From assembly GCA_903847195.1 (NCBI GenBank), contig CAINCZ010000157.1, positions 1 through 64,000 on the forward strand: a DNA stretch of 64,000 nucleotides, in the 5' to 3' direction. Every line of letters starts with the position of its first letter. Position 1 is the first letter of the stretch. The DNA comes from an uncultured Acidobacteriota bacterium. GTDB taxonomy: Bacteria > Acidobacteriota > Terriglobia > Terriglobales > CAINCZ01. Shown piece by piece: positions 29,518 through 38,728 of the stretch. The translations under genes and the position numbers were made by a program. Under the pieces are notes generated by a model. The model had not been told where the DNA came from and did no database searches. It saw only the letters and a list, made by a program, of their open reading frames with translations.

Positions 29518-30606
29518 ATGAAAATAGCGGTTTTGCCCGGAGATGGTATCGGACCGGAAGTGACCCGGCAGGCGGTTCGCGTACTGCGCGAAGTTGCCCG
29601 GGGACGCATCGCCCTCGAGTTTGAAGAGTTTGCGATGGGCGGGGTGGCGATCAAGCAGTTTGGTTTGCCTTTCCCCGAAGCTACCGAGCGCGGCTGTCAG
29701 GCCGCCGACGCGGTTTTGCTGGGCGCGGTGGGCGGCCCTGAGTTTGATTCGCTGCCGCGAGATCGCAAGCCCGAGACCGGACTGTTGCAGCTCAGGCGCG
29801 CCCTCGGCGGCTTCGCCAACCTGCGTCCCGCGGTGGCGCATCCGGCGCTGGCCGAGTGCTCTCCGCTGCGCCCCGAAGTTCTGGCCGGCTCCAATGTGCT
29901 CTTCGTGCGCGAGCTGCTGGGCGGACTCTACTTTGGCGAGCCGCGCGGCTTCAAGGGCGAACCCGTTGAGTCGGCCTACAACACCATGACGTACTCGATC
30001 CCGGAGATTGAGCGCGTCGCCCATGTGGCCTTCCGCGCCGCGCAGGGGCGCCGCAAGAAACTGGCGTCGGTCGACAAGGCCAACGTGCTGGAATGCTCGC
30101 AGCTTTGGCGCAAAGTGGTAACGCGCCTTGCCGCCGGGTATCCGGATGTTGCCCTCGAACACGTGCTGGTTGATTCCTGCGCCATGCGACTGGTGAGCGC
30201 CCCGGCGAGCTTTGATGTCGTGTTGACGGAAAATCTGTTTGGCGACATCCTCACCGACGAAGCCGCGGCCATCACCGGATCGCTCGGCATGCTGCCTTCG
30301 GCCACGGTCGGCGGCAAGATCGATCTGTTTGAACCGATTCACGGCTCGGCACCTGACATTGCGGGCAAAGGCATCGCCAATCCGCTGGGCGCAATCGCCA
30401 GCGCCGCCATGCTGTTGCGGCATACCGGGCAGTTGGAAGACGCTGCCTGTGCCATCGAACGTGCCATTTCTCAGGTTTTGGATGCGGGCTACCGCACCGC
30501 CGACCTGAAGCGCGGCACCGGCCAACAACTGGTCAGCACCGAAACCATGGGCGATCTTGTCATCCAGGCGCTTGCCGGAAGCCAGTCGCAACCAACCCAC
30601 GCGTGA
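29518..30606 (+). CDS. leuB: 3-isopropylmalate dehydrogenase
   Basis: 362-residue NAD-dependent oxidative decarboxylase. The N-terminus is [28 protein letters not shown] provides substrate-binding Arg residues, [16 protein letters not shown] and DKANVLE follow, the catalytic Asp region is [10 protein letters not shown] and [10 protein letters not shown], and [12 protein letters not shown] is the NAD-binding loop. ATG 29518 gives the canonical start, with AGG 8 nt upstream. An in-frame start at 29476 would add 14 residues. The stop overlaps the leuC Shine-Dalgarno region, so the genes are coupled. Confidence 0.96.
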   Translation: MKIAVLPGDGIGPEVTRQAVRVLREVARGRIALEFEEFAMGGVAIKQFGLPFPEATERGCQAADAVLLGAVGGPEFDSLPRDRKPETGLLQLRRALGGFANLRPAVAHPALAECSPLRPEVLAGSNVLFVRELLGGLYFGEPRGFKGEPVESAYNTMTYSIPEIERVAHVAFRAAQGRRKKLASVDKANVLECSQLWRKVVTRLAAGYPDVALEHVLVDSCAMRLVSAPASFDVVLTENLFGDILTDEAAAITGSLGMLPSATVGGKIDLFEPIHGSAPDIAGKGIANPLGAIASAAMLLRHTGQLEDAACAIERAISQVLDAGYRTADLKRGTGQQLVSTETMGDLVIQALAGSQSQPTHA

Positions 30607-30614
30607 GGAATCTT

Positions 30615-32042
30615 ATGGGACGCAGTTTATTCGACAAGCTTTGGGAAGAACACGTAGTCTGCCAGCCTGAAGGGGCGCCGGCCCTGCTCTATATCGACCT
30701 GCACCTGGTGCACGAGGTCACCTCGCCGCAGGCCTTCGACGGTTTGCGCGCCAATGGCCGCCGCGTGCGCCGCCCGGACCTGACCGTGGGTACGATGGAT
30801 CACAATGTGCCCACGACGCCGAATCATCGGCCCATTGACGATCCCATCGCCGCGCGCCAGCTTGAAGTGCTGGAGGCCAACTGCAAGGAATTCGGCATTC
30901 CGCTGTTTGACATCGACTCGCCCGAGCAGGGAATCGTGCACGTCATCGGGCCGGAACTGGGCGCCACGCAACCGGGAAAGACCGTGGTCTGTGGCGACAG
31001 CCACACGAGCACCCACGGTGCGTTCGGTGCGATGGGTATCGGCATCGGCACCACCGAGGTTGAGCATGTGCTCGCCACGCAGTGCCTGCAGCAGGTCAAG
31101 CCGAAGTCAATGCTGGTGCGCTTCAACGGCCGTCTGGTGCCGGGTGTGACCGCCAAGGACATGGCGCTGGCGATGATCGGCCAGATCGGAACCGGTGGAG
31201 CCACGGGCCACGCGGTCGAATACGCGGGCGAGGCCGTGCGCGCGCTTTCGATGGACGCCCGTATGACGCTCTGCAACTTGACGATCGAAGGCGGAGCCCG
31301 CACCGGCATGGTCGCCCCCGACGAGAAGACGTTTGCGTACCTGAAGGGCCGCCGCTACTCCCCGAAGGGTGCCGAATGGGACAAGGCGGTCGCGAAGTGG
31401 AAAGCGCTTGCCAGCGACCCCGATGCTCACTTCGACAAGGTCGTCGAGGTCGATGCCGCCGCCATCGCTCCGCTCGTGACCTGGGGAACCAACCCCGCCA
31501 TGGTCGTGCCCGTCGACGCCGTGGTTCCCGACCCCAGGGATGCTAAGACGGAGGCTGATCGCAAGGCCATGCAGGGCGCACTTGAGTATATGGGCCTGAC
31601 CGCCGGCACGCCGATTCAGGACATCAGGATCGACGTAGCCTTCATCGGCTCCTGCACCAACTCGCGCCTCGAAGACCTGCGCGAGGCGGCGCGCGTCGCC
31701 GCCGGCTACCAGGTCGCACCCGGCGTTCGCGCGCTAGTGGTGCCCGGTTCGCAGCCGATCAAGTTGGCTGCGGAAAAAGAAGGCCTCGACCAGATTTTCA
31801 AAGCCGCCGGTTTTGAATGGCGCGATCCGGGCTGCTCGATGTGCCTCGGCATGAATGCCGATTTCGTGGCGCCGGGTCAGCGCTCCGCCTCGACGACCAA
31901 TCGCAACTTCGAAGGCCGCCAGGGCCGCGATGCGCGCACTCATCTCGTGAGTCCCGCCATGGCCGCTGCCGCCGCCATCAAGGGACACTTCACCGACATT
32001 CGCCGCTGGGAATTCCGTCAGGCCAGCGCGGGAGGAAAGTAG
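30615..32042 (+). CDS. leuC: 3-isopropylmalate dehydratase large subunit
   Basis: 475-residue aconitase-family subunit that works with LeuD to isomerise 2- to 3-isopropylmalate. [4Fe-4S] ligands are in GSCTNSR (residue ~350) and GCSMCLG (~410). DHNVPTTP and [12 protein letters not shown] are also present. Length is typical of the bacterial (LeuC type 1) form. ATG 30615 is preceded by GAGG. A GTG at 30603 overlapping the leuB stop is also in frame but gives a less canonical N-terminus. leuD follows after 2 bp. Confidence 0.96.
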   Translation: MGRSLFDKLWEEHVVCQPEGAPALLYIDLHLVHEVTSPQAFDGLRANGRRVRRPDLTVGTMDHNVPTTPNHRPIDDPIAARQLEVLEANCKEFGIPLFDIDSPEQGIVHVIGPELGATQPGKTVVCGDSHTSTHGAFGAMGIGIGTTEVEHVLATQCLQQVKPKSMLVRFNGRLVPGVTAKDMALAMIGQIGTGGATGHAVEYAGEAVRALSMDARMTLCNLTIEGGARTGMVAPDEKTFAYLKGRRYSPKGAEWDKAVAKWKALASDPDAHFDKVVEVDAAAIAPLVTWGTNPAMVVPVDAVVPDPRDAKTEADRKAMQGALEYMGLTAGTPIQDIRIDVAFIGSCTNSRLEDLREAARVAAGYQVAPGVRALVVPGSQPIKLAAEKEGLDQIFKAAGFEWRDPGCSMCLGMNADFVAPGQRSASTTNRNFEGRQGRDARTHLVSPAMAAAAAIKGHFTDIRRWEFRQASAGGK

Positions 32043-32044
32043 CC

Positions 32045-32632
32045 ATGCAGCCCTTTCGAGTACACACGGGAGTGGCCCTCCCGCTGGACCGCAATAATGT
32101 CGATACCGACGCGATCATTCCGAAGCAGTTTCTGAAGCGCGTCGAGCGCACCGGTTTCGGCCAGTTCCTGTTCTTCAACTGGCGCTTCCAGCCGGACGGA
32201 TCGGTGAACAAGGAATTCCCGCTGAACCAGCCGACGTATGAAAAATCCTCGGTGCTGGTCGCCGGCCGCAACTTTGGCTGCGGCTCCTCGCGCGAGCACG
32301 CGCCCTGGGCGCTGGGCGATTACGGATTCCGCACCGTTATTGCGCCCTACTTCGCCGACATCTTCTCTAGCAACTCTGCGCAGAACGGAATCCTACTGGT
32401 GTCGTTGCCGGAAGAGCAGGTCGCTGATCTGCTGGCGCGGCTCAAGAGCAACCCTGGTGGGAAAGTCACGGTCGATCTGGAACGCTGCGAGGTCAAGGAC
32501 GAGACCGGGTTCGTCGCCAGTTTCACCGCCGACCCGTTCCGCCGTCACTGCCTGCTCGAAGGACTCGACGACATCGGCCTTACCCTGCAACACGAGCCCG
32601 AGATCGCAGCCTACGAAGCCCGGCACCGTTAA
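32045..32632 (+). CDS. leuD: 3-isopropylmalate dehydratase small subunit
   Basis: 195-residue swivelling-domain subunit of isopropylmalate isomerase. Motifs: [16 protein letters not shown] (17-32), [17 protein letters not shown], the FADIF segment, and [10 protein letters not shown]. Length is typical. ATG 32045 lies 2 bp after the leuC stop, and the ribosome site (GGAGG) is in the end of leuC. It is the last gene of leuABCD and is followed by a terminator hairpin. Confidence 0.96.
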   Translation: MQPFRVHTGVALPLDRNNVDTDAIIPKQFLKRVERTGFGQFLFFNWRFQPDGSVNKEFPLNQPTYEKSSVLVAGRNFGCGSSREHAPWALGDYGFRTVIAPYFADIFSSNSAQNGILLVSLPEEQVADLLARLKSNPGGKVTVDLERCEVKDETGFVASFTADPFRRHCLLEGLDDIGLTLQHEPEIAAYEARHR

Positions 32633-32667
32633 CTCAGCTGGCAGCGCAACATCGCCATCAACAAATC

Positions 32668-32689
32668 AGGCCGCCCGAAAGGGCGGCCT
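32668..32689 (+). terminator. Terminator hairpin after leuD
   Basis: Perfect 9-bp stem AGGCCGCCC / GGGCGGCCT with a GAAA tetraloop, 36 bp after the leuD stop. It is followed by GGTCATTTC. The U-tract is weak, but the stable tetraloop stem and its place between convergent genes make a terminator likely. Confidence 0.65.
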
Positions 32690-32713
32690 GGTCATTTCTG
32701 CGACAACGCCGCG

Positions 32714-34552
32714 CTATCGTACGACCGACGGCACCAGCGCCTCGGCTTCAGCGATCATCCGTCCCAGGCTTTCCTCAACGCCCGCCGTCCAGAAGGACTC
32801 ATCCGTCGGGTTGATTCCGAACGGGGCGAGCAATTCGACCACGTTCTTGGTTGCGCCCGAGCGCAGCAGATCGAGATAGAGAGCTTCGAAGCGGTCGCCG
32901 ATCTTGGCCTGTTGCGAGTACAAGCCCTGCGTCAGCAACTCGCCGAAAGAGTATCCATAGACGTAAAACGGATGGTGAAAGTGTGAAACGTAAGCCCAGA
33001 GATGCTCAGTGTTCTCGTAAGTAAACACCTCGCACTCTTCGCCGTACAGTTCCCTCACGGTAGTCAACCAGAGCGCATCGAGTTCTTCCACGGAGAGCTT
33101 CGCTGGCTCATGCCACTCCCGGTAGCTCGCGTCCATGCCGTGAATGCGCCGTTCGAAATTGGAGAACCCGATCTGGCGCACCACGGTGTTCAGCATCCCC
33201 TCGATCTTCTGCATCAGCAATGCCAGAAGGGCGCTCTTGTCTCCCTGCTGGGTGAGACGGTCCTTCAGGAAGTTGAAGGTCGTCATCTCGCCGAAGACCG
33301 AAGCCGTTTCGCAATAGGCAATCGGAGGATGGAACATCAGCACGCCCTGTGCCTCGGCCGCGAGTATGCCATGCACTCCGTGTCCCAACTCATGGGCCAG
33401 CGTCATTACGTCGTGCTGCGAGCCGAGATAGTTCAGAAACGTGAACGACTGCGGTCGGTTTCCGGGAAGCACCAGCGAACAGTTGAAGGCTCCGCCGCGC
33501 TTGCCCTTGAGAGCGGGAGCGTCGATACGCTTTGCGGCAACAAAGCCGCGGACGATCTCCGCCAGCGTGGGACTGAATGACGCAAAAGCCGCCAGCGCCA
33601 GCTTCATCGCTTCAGAAAATGGAACCACGGTCGTGTCGGCAAAGGGCAGCGGCGCGTTGCGGTCGCTCCAGCGCAGTGTCTTTCTGCCAAGCAGCTTCGC
33701 CTTGAGCAGGTAATAACGGCGAGCCAGCGGACCGCCGACCTTGGTGACCGCCGCGTGCAGCGAATCCACCACCGAGTCCGGAATACGGTTGTCCTTGTTC
33801 CTGCCCTCCATGGGATGGCGATAGTTGCGCTCGCGGACCTCCACGGCGGCCCGGCCTGCAACCACATAGAGAGTCTGCGCGGAGTACTTTGCGAAATATC
33901 CGTCCAGGCCCGCGTTGATTAGCCCCTGCGCTTCGGCGCGCAGTTCGCCGTCCTTCGAGTTTGTCAGGATGTCGAGCATCTCGGTGAGCGTCTTTTCCTC
34001 GCCCCGCAGGGAGAAGCGCAGATCGGCCTCGCACTCGTCAAAGAACTCGTCCCATGCCTCCGGACCAAACGGCGATCGCTTCGCCAAGGCCGATTCCACC
34101 GGCTCGCTCAATACATGGGGCCGGAAGATGCGCTGATGATCGATCCACGGACGATGCCGTTTGACGACCGCATCGGTGGTGTAAAGCGACTCCAGCACGG
34201 CATCCGCGAGCGCGACCAACTCCAGCGTGAAAAACGTCAGGTGATCGCCCTGGATCTGGCTCATCTTCTGCTGCAGTGCGGCGACCTTCGCCTTCACCGC
34301 CGCGTCGGTAACGTCCAGGCTCTGCTGCAGCGAGAGGTAGACCATGAACTTCCCGCCGAGCATCTCCAACTCTGAGTAGGCAGCGAGGGCCGCGCCCAGT
34401 GTCCCGGCGAGTTGGCCTTTGAACTGATGGGAAAAGTCCGCAGCCTGCCGAGCGAACAGTGCCAGGTCGAGGTCGAGTTGTGGATCATCCACGCCAGAGT
34501 ATAAGGAACTCAAGTCCCAACGAACATCGTTAGCAGCTAGTTCAGTATTCAT
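32714..34552 (-). CDS. Oligoendopeptidase F (M3 family metallopeptidase)
   Basis: 612-residue cytosolic zinc peptidase cutting short peptides. HELGH (His387, Glu388, His391) gives the zinc ligands and base, with the downstream Glu expected in the ETASVFGEMT segment, as in PepF. The N-terminal helical lobe is complete, and the protein ends in the usual C-terminal segment (FEALYLDLLRSGATKNVVELL). The frame is open upstream to 34675, but those residues are Cys/Pro-rich with no resemblance to the family. ATG 34552 gives a start near ELAANDVRWDLSSLYSG, the normal PepF N-terminus. It converges with leuD. Confidence 0.92.
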   Translation of the reverse strand: MNTELAANDVRWDLSSLYSGVDDPQLDLDLALFARQAADFSHQFKGQLAGTLGAALAAYSELEMLGGKFMVYLSLQQSLDVTDAAVKAKVAALQQKMSQIQGDHLTFFTLELVALADAVLESLYTTDAVVKRHRPWIDHQRIFRPHVLSEPVESALAKRSPFGPEAWDEFFDECEADLRFSLRGEEKTLTEMLDILTNSKDGELRAEAQGLINAGLDGYFAKYSAQTLYVVAGRAAVEVRERNYRHPMEGRNKDNRIPDSVVDSLHAAVTKVGGPLARRYYLLKAKLLGRKTLRWSDRNAPLPFADTTVVPFSEAMKLALAAFASFSPTLAEIVRGFVAAKRIDAPALKGKRGGAFNCSLVLPGNRPQSFTFLNYLGSQHDVMTLAHELGHGVHGILAAEAQGVLMFHPPIAYCETASVFGEMTTFNFLKDRLTQQGDKSALLALLMQKIEGMLNTVVRQIGFSNFERRIHGMDASYREWHEPAKLSVEELDALWLTTVRELYGEECEVFTYENTEHLWAYVSHFHHPFYVYGYSFGELLTQGLYSQQAKIGDRFEALYLDLLRSGATKNVVELLAPFGINPTDESFWTAGVEESLGRMIAEAEALVPSVVR

Positions 34553-34700
34553 AGGAAATCTGGTGCCCAGCCATGATGTGAAACGTGCGGCAGCGGCGCA
34601 CCGTATAGACGAGATGTTAACAGACGCGGCGGGGCTGCTCGGAGGCGGCGGCCGGTTGCAGCCAGACCCCGTCATGCAAGAACGATTGCGAGCAGAAAGA

Positions 34701-34730
34701 CGAAGGACCTTGCCGCAGCAAGGTCCTTCG
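34701..34730 (-). terminator. Terminator of the aldehyde ferredoxin oxidoreductase gene
   Basis: Perfect 13-bp inverted repeat CGAAGGACCTTGC / GCAAGGTCCTTCG with a CGCA loop. Read on the minus strand it is followed by TCTTTCTGC and lies 30 bp after the stop of the AOR gene. On the plus strand it is followed by TTCTTT, so it could work both ways. Confidence 0.75.
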
Positions 34731-34759
34731 TTCTTTGCAGAATCAAACCAACCGCAAGG

Positions 34760-36643
34760 TCACACGGCCAGATCGCGCGTCAACTCCGTAAGGCCAAGCG
34801 CGGCCACGGCCTCAAGCGACGGCTTGCCGGTCGTCGAGTCCCAGCCCATGGCGTTGAAGTAGCCGAGTTTCAGGGCGTCGAAGTCGATCTTCTTGTTCGC
34901 CATCGGGCCGGAGGTGAGCGGCTCTTGCAGCAGGCGCTTGGGCAACTGGAACATGGCTGGCGTCACCCCATCGCGAGCGTTAAAAGCCTGTCGCATCGTC
35001 AGGATGCGGCGGCCGATCTGGATGGTCTCTTCGTATCCGAGGTCCCAGCCGGTAACGCCCGAGATCAATTCGGCGATCGGCGGAGGCGCCACGTTGCCGG
35101 CCAGCAGGGCGCACATCCCGGCGGCGTTGAGCACCTGGTTATAGGCAAACCCCAGTGCATACAGCGGGCCCTTCTGGTCAAATGCATCGAAGGGCAGTTT
35201 GGGCATCTGCAGCGCAGGGTCCTTGCCGATCGGTGCGCCGGTATCGAGCATGCGCGCCACCTTGCAATCCATGTGGTGCGCCGGATTGGCGTCGGCAAAC
35301 ATCTCCGTGCCCAGCGGCGGCGCCATGCGCGGATCGTGGTAGGGCAAGCTCTTGCCGCGCACCGCGATCGCAAAGTAATCGGCGCCCTTGCCGATGCGCT
35401 CGGCCGCCTTTCCCGCGCCGTCGGCCAGCACCGCGCCAAAGCCTTCGCGCTTACCCATCTTCTCGACCAGCGCAACGATGGCTTCCGCATTGCTCCAGGT
35501 GAGGTCGAGGCCGTCGGTATCCTGCTTGGTGATCAGGCCCTTCTCGTAGCACTCCATCGCCAGCGCGATGGTTCCGCCCACGCCGATTGTGTCCATGCCG
35601 TAGCGGTTGCACAGGTCGTTGGCCTTCGCCGCAGCCGCCACGTTGTCGTTCATCAGCAGGCCGCCAAAGGAAGCCAGCGATTCATACTCGGGCCGGTGCA
35701 TGTCGCCGCTGATGGCATACTCGCCGCTCTCATTGCGGATGAATGCGCCGCAACGGACGTTGCAGCCGAAACAGCCGTATGGTTTGACCTTCCACGACTC
35801 CATGTTGGCGGAAGCCAGGTTCTTTGCCGTCGGGAACGATTCGGTTCCGCTCAGCCGCCAGTTCTTGACCGGCGAATCGCCGATGGAAATCAGGAAGTCG
35901 TATCCCCCGGCGGTGCCCAAGGTAGTCAACTGCTTGGCAAACGGGTTGGCCTCCAGCAGTTTGTTGTAAGCCTCGCGTGCTTCACCGAACTTCTCTCGAT
36001 TGCCGATGGTCAGCTTCGTGCCGTTGCTCTTGACGGCGATGGCTTTCAGTTTCTTCGCGCCCATCACGGCGCCCAGTCCGTTGCGCGCGGCCATGCGCCC
36101 GTGCTCATTGGCAATGCCGGCCAGCAGCGACAGCTTTTCGCCGGCGGGACCGATGCATGCGATCTTGAGCCGGTCATCGCCCAACTCGCGGTGGAGTATC
36201 TCTTCCGTCTCGTGTGTGTCTTTACCCCAGGCCTTCGAGGCATCGTGCAGGCTGGCCTTGCCGTCCTTAATCAACAGGCAAACAGGAGAGGCGGCGGCGC
36301 CAGTAATAAAGACCGCATCGTAGCCGGCAAACTTGAGTTCCGGGCCGAAGGTGCCGCCAGAGTTGGCCTCGCCCCAACCATCCAGCAGCGGCGACTTGGC
36401 GACGATCATGAAGCGCCCGCTGCCGACAATCGGCGTGCCGGCGAGCAAGCCGGGGACGAACCCGATCATATTGTCGGGACCGAGCGGGTCCGTGTGCGGC
36501 TTGATGTGCTCGTATAGCACGCGCGCACCCAGTCCGGTGCCCCCCAGGAAGCGGCGGTACATTTCTTCCGGCAGCGCCTGTTCTTCAATCGCCGCCGTAG
36601 TCAGATTCACGAAGAGCACTTTTCCGGCAATTCCGCCTGCCAT
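34760..36643 (-). CDS. Aldehyde:ferredoxin oxidoreductase family protein (tungsten/molybdenum)
   Basis: 627-residue AOR-family enzyme, typically oxidising aldehydes to acids with ferredoxin as acceptor and carrying a bis-pterin tungsten cofactor plus one [4Fe-4S] cluster. Cluster ligands Cys291, Cys294, Cys298 (CFGCNVRC) and Cys511 (NAAGMCALL) are present. The N-terminal GGTGLGARVLYE and cofactor-binding GEANSGGTFGPELK and AARNGLGAVMGAKKLKA segments match the family. Length is typical. It is divergent from the first MFS gene across a regulated gap, so it may belong to the same regulon. In this context it could take the aldehyde from the ThDP enzyme. A standalone gene, with no ferredoxin-like partner subunit adjacent. 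Confidence 0.9.
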   Translation of the reverse strand: MAGGIAGKVLFVNLTTAAIEEQALPEEMYRRFLGGTGLGARVLYEHIKPHTDPLGPDNMIGFVPGLLAGTPIVGSGRFMIVAKSPLLDGWGEANSGGTFGPELKFAGYDAVFITGAAASPVCLLIKDGKASLHDASKAWGKDTHETEEILHRELGDDRLKIACIGPAGEKLSLLAGIANEHGRMAARNGLGAVMGAKKLKAIAVKSNGTKLTIGNREKFGEAREAYNKLLEANPFAKQLTTLGTAGGYDFLISIGDSPVKNWRLSGTESFPTAKNLASANMESWKVKPYGCFGCNVRCGAFIRNESGEYAISGDMHRPEYESLASFGGLLMNDNVAAAAKANDLCNRYGMDTIGVGGTIALAMECYEKGLITKQDTDGLDLTWSNAEAIVALVEKMGKREGFGAVLADGAGKAAERIGKGADYFAIAVRGKSLPYHDPRMAPPLGTEMFADANPAHHMDCKVARMLDTGAPIGKDPALQMPKLPFDAFDQKGPLYALGFAYNQVLNAAGMCALLAGNVAPPPIAELISGVTGWDLGYEETIQIGRRILTMRQAFNARDGVTPAMFQLPKRLLQEPLTSGPMANKKIDFDALKLGYFNAMGWDSTTGKPSLEAVAALGLTELTRDLAV

Positions 36644-36816
36644 GGTTGATACCTCGTCCGTTTCTGTGTTGAGCGTGCGTTAGAGTTCCGCTCCCGCAAC
36701 TCGCCCGTCGCGTCAGCGCGAAAAGCTCATTTTCGATCAGCCATTATGCTACGCCTGCCTGGGCGCGTCCAGCGCAGCGTCCCTGGCGATTGATATAGGC
36801 TTTATCTCAGCGGGTA

Positions 36817-36837
36817 TCGACAAATTGAATTGGACAC
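36817..36837. promoter_or_regulatory. Palindrome copy 1 (AAATTGAATT core) upstream of MFS 1
   Basis: Shares the 10-bp core AAATTGAATT and flanks (C before, GACA after) with the better palindrome at 41599-41619 upstream of the paralogous MFS gene. Six of ten base pairs are symmetric here. It overlaps the putative -35 TTGGAC of the MFS 1 promoter. Confidence 0.5.
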
Positions 36838-36855
36838 TTGCTCGTATCGGCGATT

Positions 36856-36875
36856 AAATGAGGATCGCCTCATTT
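36856..36875. promoter_or_regulatory. TetR-type operator upstream of MFS gene 1
   Basis: Perfect inverted repeat AAATGAGG (36856-36863) and CCTCATTT (36868-36875), spacer ATCG. The same 8-bp arms, with one change, form the dyad in the tetR/HMGL promoter at 44223-44242. It overlaps the putative -10 and start of the MFS 1 promoter, as expected for a repressor site. Confidence 0.75.
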
Positions 36876-37175
36876 TGGAACAACAGTGCGTCACCTAAGT
36901 GCGGAAGATCGACCGACTCATGGGAGGCGAGGAAGCTGCCGAACTGCGCCATGCCAGCATGTCTGATCGTCCTATTGAAACCGTTCCCGAATGGCAGTTC
37001 CCGCCGGAAGACGGACCGTCCTACCTCGCCGATTCAGTCCCTGCGCTGCGCGCCACCGCGTGGCGGCGACCCGGCGAGATCCGCAGGACTTGTGGCGAGG
37101 TCTGCGCGCTACCGTTTTCCCTTGCTTGCCGGATGCGTGTACCGCCTCAGCGATTACTGACCGATAGGAGAATAC

Positions 37176-38612
37176 ATGGGCCAGGAACTAGTTGGTAACT
37201 CAGGCGTAACCGCAGGCGCAGAGCAGTCCGTGCCGTCTTTGCCTGCCGGCTTCAAGAAGAGGATGACCTATACGGAGTTTCTCGATTACTCTCCGATGTC
37301 GCCTTTTCTCTGGCTCATTCTGGTGGGCTGCATCGTGGCGCAGATTCTGGACGGGTTCGATTTTCAGTGCACCTCGTTCGCTCTGCCTTTGATCGCCCGG
37401 GAGTTCAAGATCACGCCGACGCAGGCCGGCGCCATCGGATCAGTTACAAACCTGGGTTTGCTGTTCGGCGCATTGATCTTCTCTCCGATCTCTGACCGCG
37501 TTGGCCGCAGACCGGTATTCCAATGGGCGCTTTTCACCTATGCGTTCGGCACGTTCCTGAGCGCGATTGCTCCCAGTTACCAGTTTCTGTTGTTCGCCCG
37601 TTTCATCGCCGGTCTTGGCATCGCCGCTGAATTCCCGGTGGCCGTTGCGCTGCTGGCCGAGTATGCACCCAAACGGCTGCGTCACGTCTTTACCAGTTCC
37701 AGCGTCATCGGTTACTCCGTCGGCTGGTTTGTCTGCGCCGTGGTTGCCACCATCGTCGTTCCCCGGTACGGCTGGCGCGCCCTTTACTGGATCGGCGTTT
37801 CGCCGGCGCTGATGATCATTTACGTGCGCCGCTACATTCCGGAATCGGTGCGCTACCTGCTGGAGCGGGGCAAGGTAGAAGAAGCCGGCAAGATCATGCG
37901 CAACATTGCGGACCGCTCCGGCTTCACCGACATCGATCTAGTACCGCCGGACATGACAAAGCCTGAAAAGACGAAGGCAGCGAGTCTCGTCGAGCAGTTC
38001 GGGACCTTGCGCTTCTTCATCGGCTCGCTCGTCGTGCTGTCGTTGTTCCAACTGGCCAACAACATCCAGGTGGTTGGCTTCGGCACCTGGCTGCCCTCCC
38101 TCTTTATGAAGCAGGGCTTCACGCTGACCAAGAGTTTTACCTACACCATGATTGTGCTGGCCGTAACGCCGATCGGTCAGATTCTCGGCATGTGGATGTC
38201 GGATAAGATACCCCGCAAATGGGCCATGCTCGTGCTCTCCGGCCTGAGCGCGCTCTGCTTCTTCGGCTTTGGCCTGTCGTTTGAGTACAAGTATCCGATT
38301 GCGCTGACCGTAGCGTTCAACGTGGGCTACCAGTTCTTCTCCGGCGGCGTTGTTCCCATCGTCACCACCTTGAGCGTGGAGTTGTTCCCGACGAGCATTC
38401 GCTGCCTCACCCGCGGCCTGTACGTTGCCAGCGGACGCATCGGTTCCGTCACGGGCCCTCTGGCTTTGGGGCTTTTCCTCACCTTGGGAACGCAGGTTCA
38501 CCAGATCATCTACTACTTCACAATGCCATTGGTCGTAGCCGCCGTGCTCGTGGTGCTCTGCGTCAAGGTCGATCCGCGGCAGAAGACGCTGGAAGAAATC
38601 TCCAAGCGTTAA
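37176..38612 (+). CDS. MFS transporter, paralogue 1
   Basis: 478-residue inner-membrane proton-linked transporter with 12 predicted helices. Conserved signatures: DGFDFQCTSFALPLI in helix 1, the motif A loop SDRVGRRPVFQW, GIAAEFPVAVALLAEYAPKRLR, and PESVRYLLERGK before the central loop. These place it near the aromatic/organic-acid proton symporters (AAHS/SHS-like). It is about two-thirds identical by eye to the transporter at 41959. ATG 37176 has TAGGAG upstream. Expression probably responds to the TetR regulator (operator 300 bp upstream). Likely substrate: an organic acid used by the downstream enzymes. Confidence 0.9.
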   Translation: MGQELVGNSGVTAGAEQSVPSLPAGFKKRMTYTEFLDYSPMSPFLWLILVGCIVAQILDGFDFQCTSFALPLIAREFKITPTQAGAIGSVTNLGLLFGALIFSPISDRVGRRPVFQWALFTYAFGTFLSAIAPSYQFLLFARFIAGLGIAAEFPVAVALLAEYAPKRLRHVFTSSSVIGYSVGWFVCAVVATIVVPRYGWRALYWIGVSPALMIIYVRRYIPESVRYLLERGKVEEAGKIMRNIADRSGFTDIDLVPPDMTKPEKTKAASLVEQFGTLRFFIGSLVVLSLFQLANNIQVVGFGTWLPSLFMKQGFTLTKSFTYTMIVLAVTPIGQILGMWMSDKIPRKWAMLVLSGLSALCFFGFGLSFEYKYPIALTVAFNVGYQFFSGGVVPIVTTLSVELFPTSIRCLTRGLYVASGRIGSVTGPLALGLFLTLGTQVHQIIYYFTMPLVVAAVLVVLCVKVDPRQKTLEEISKR

Positions 38613-38728
38613 GCCGCTGCAGCTCTGCCTGGGATGTTGGTAAGGTTGGATTGAGGGAACAGGGGTCCATCGTTCGCGCGAACGCCCGGGCCCTGATTCT
38701 CGGCTTAATGGAAGGGATAGGGAAACTC

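Larger units (their letters stand above)
36644..37175 (+). other. Long regulatory gap upstream of MFS gene 1
   Basis: 532 bp with no convincing gene. It holds a palindrome copy (36817-36837), a promoter-like TTGGAC-N18-TTAAAT (36830-36859) and a TetR-type operator (36856-36875). About 300 bp then separate the predicted transcription start (about 36866) from the MFS ATG at 37176. A frame opened by GTG 36899 runs into the MFS start (stop at 37198), but its composition is not protein-like in its second half. It could be a remnant or a long leader. Confidence 0.5.

Noticed and set aside
34925..36517. 530-codon plus-strand open frame over the AOR gene
   Set aside because: Antisense shadow; the AOR frame has all cluster ligands and a terminator downstream.
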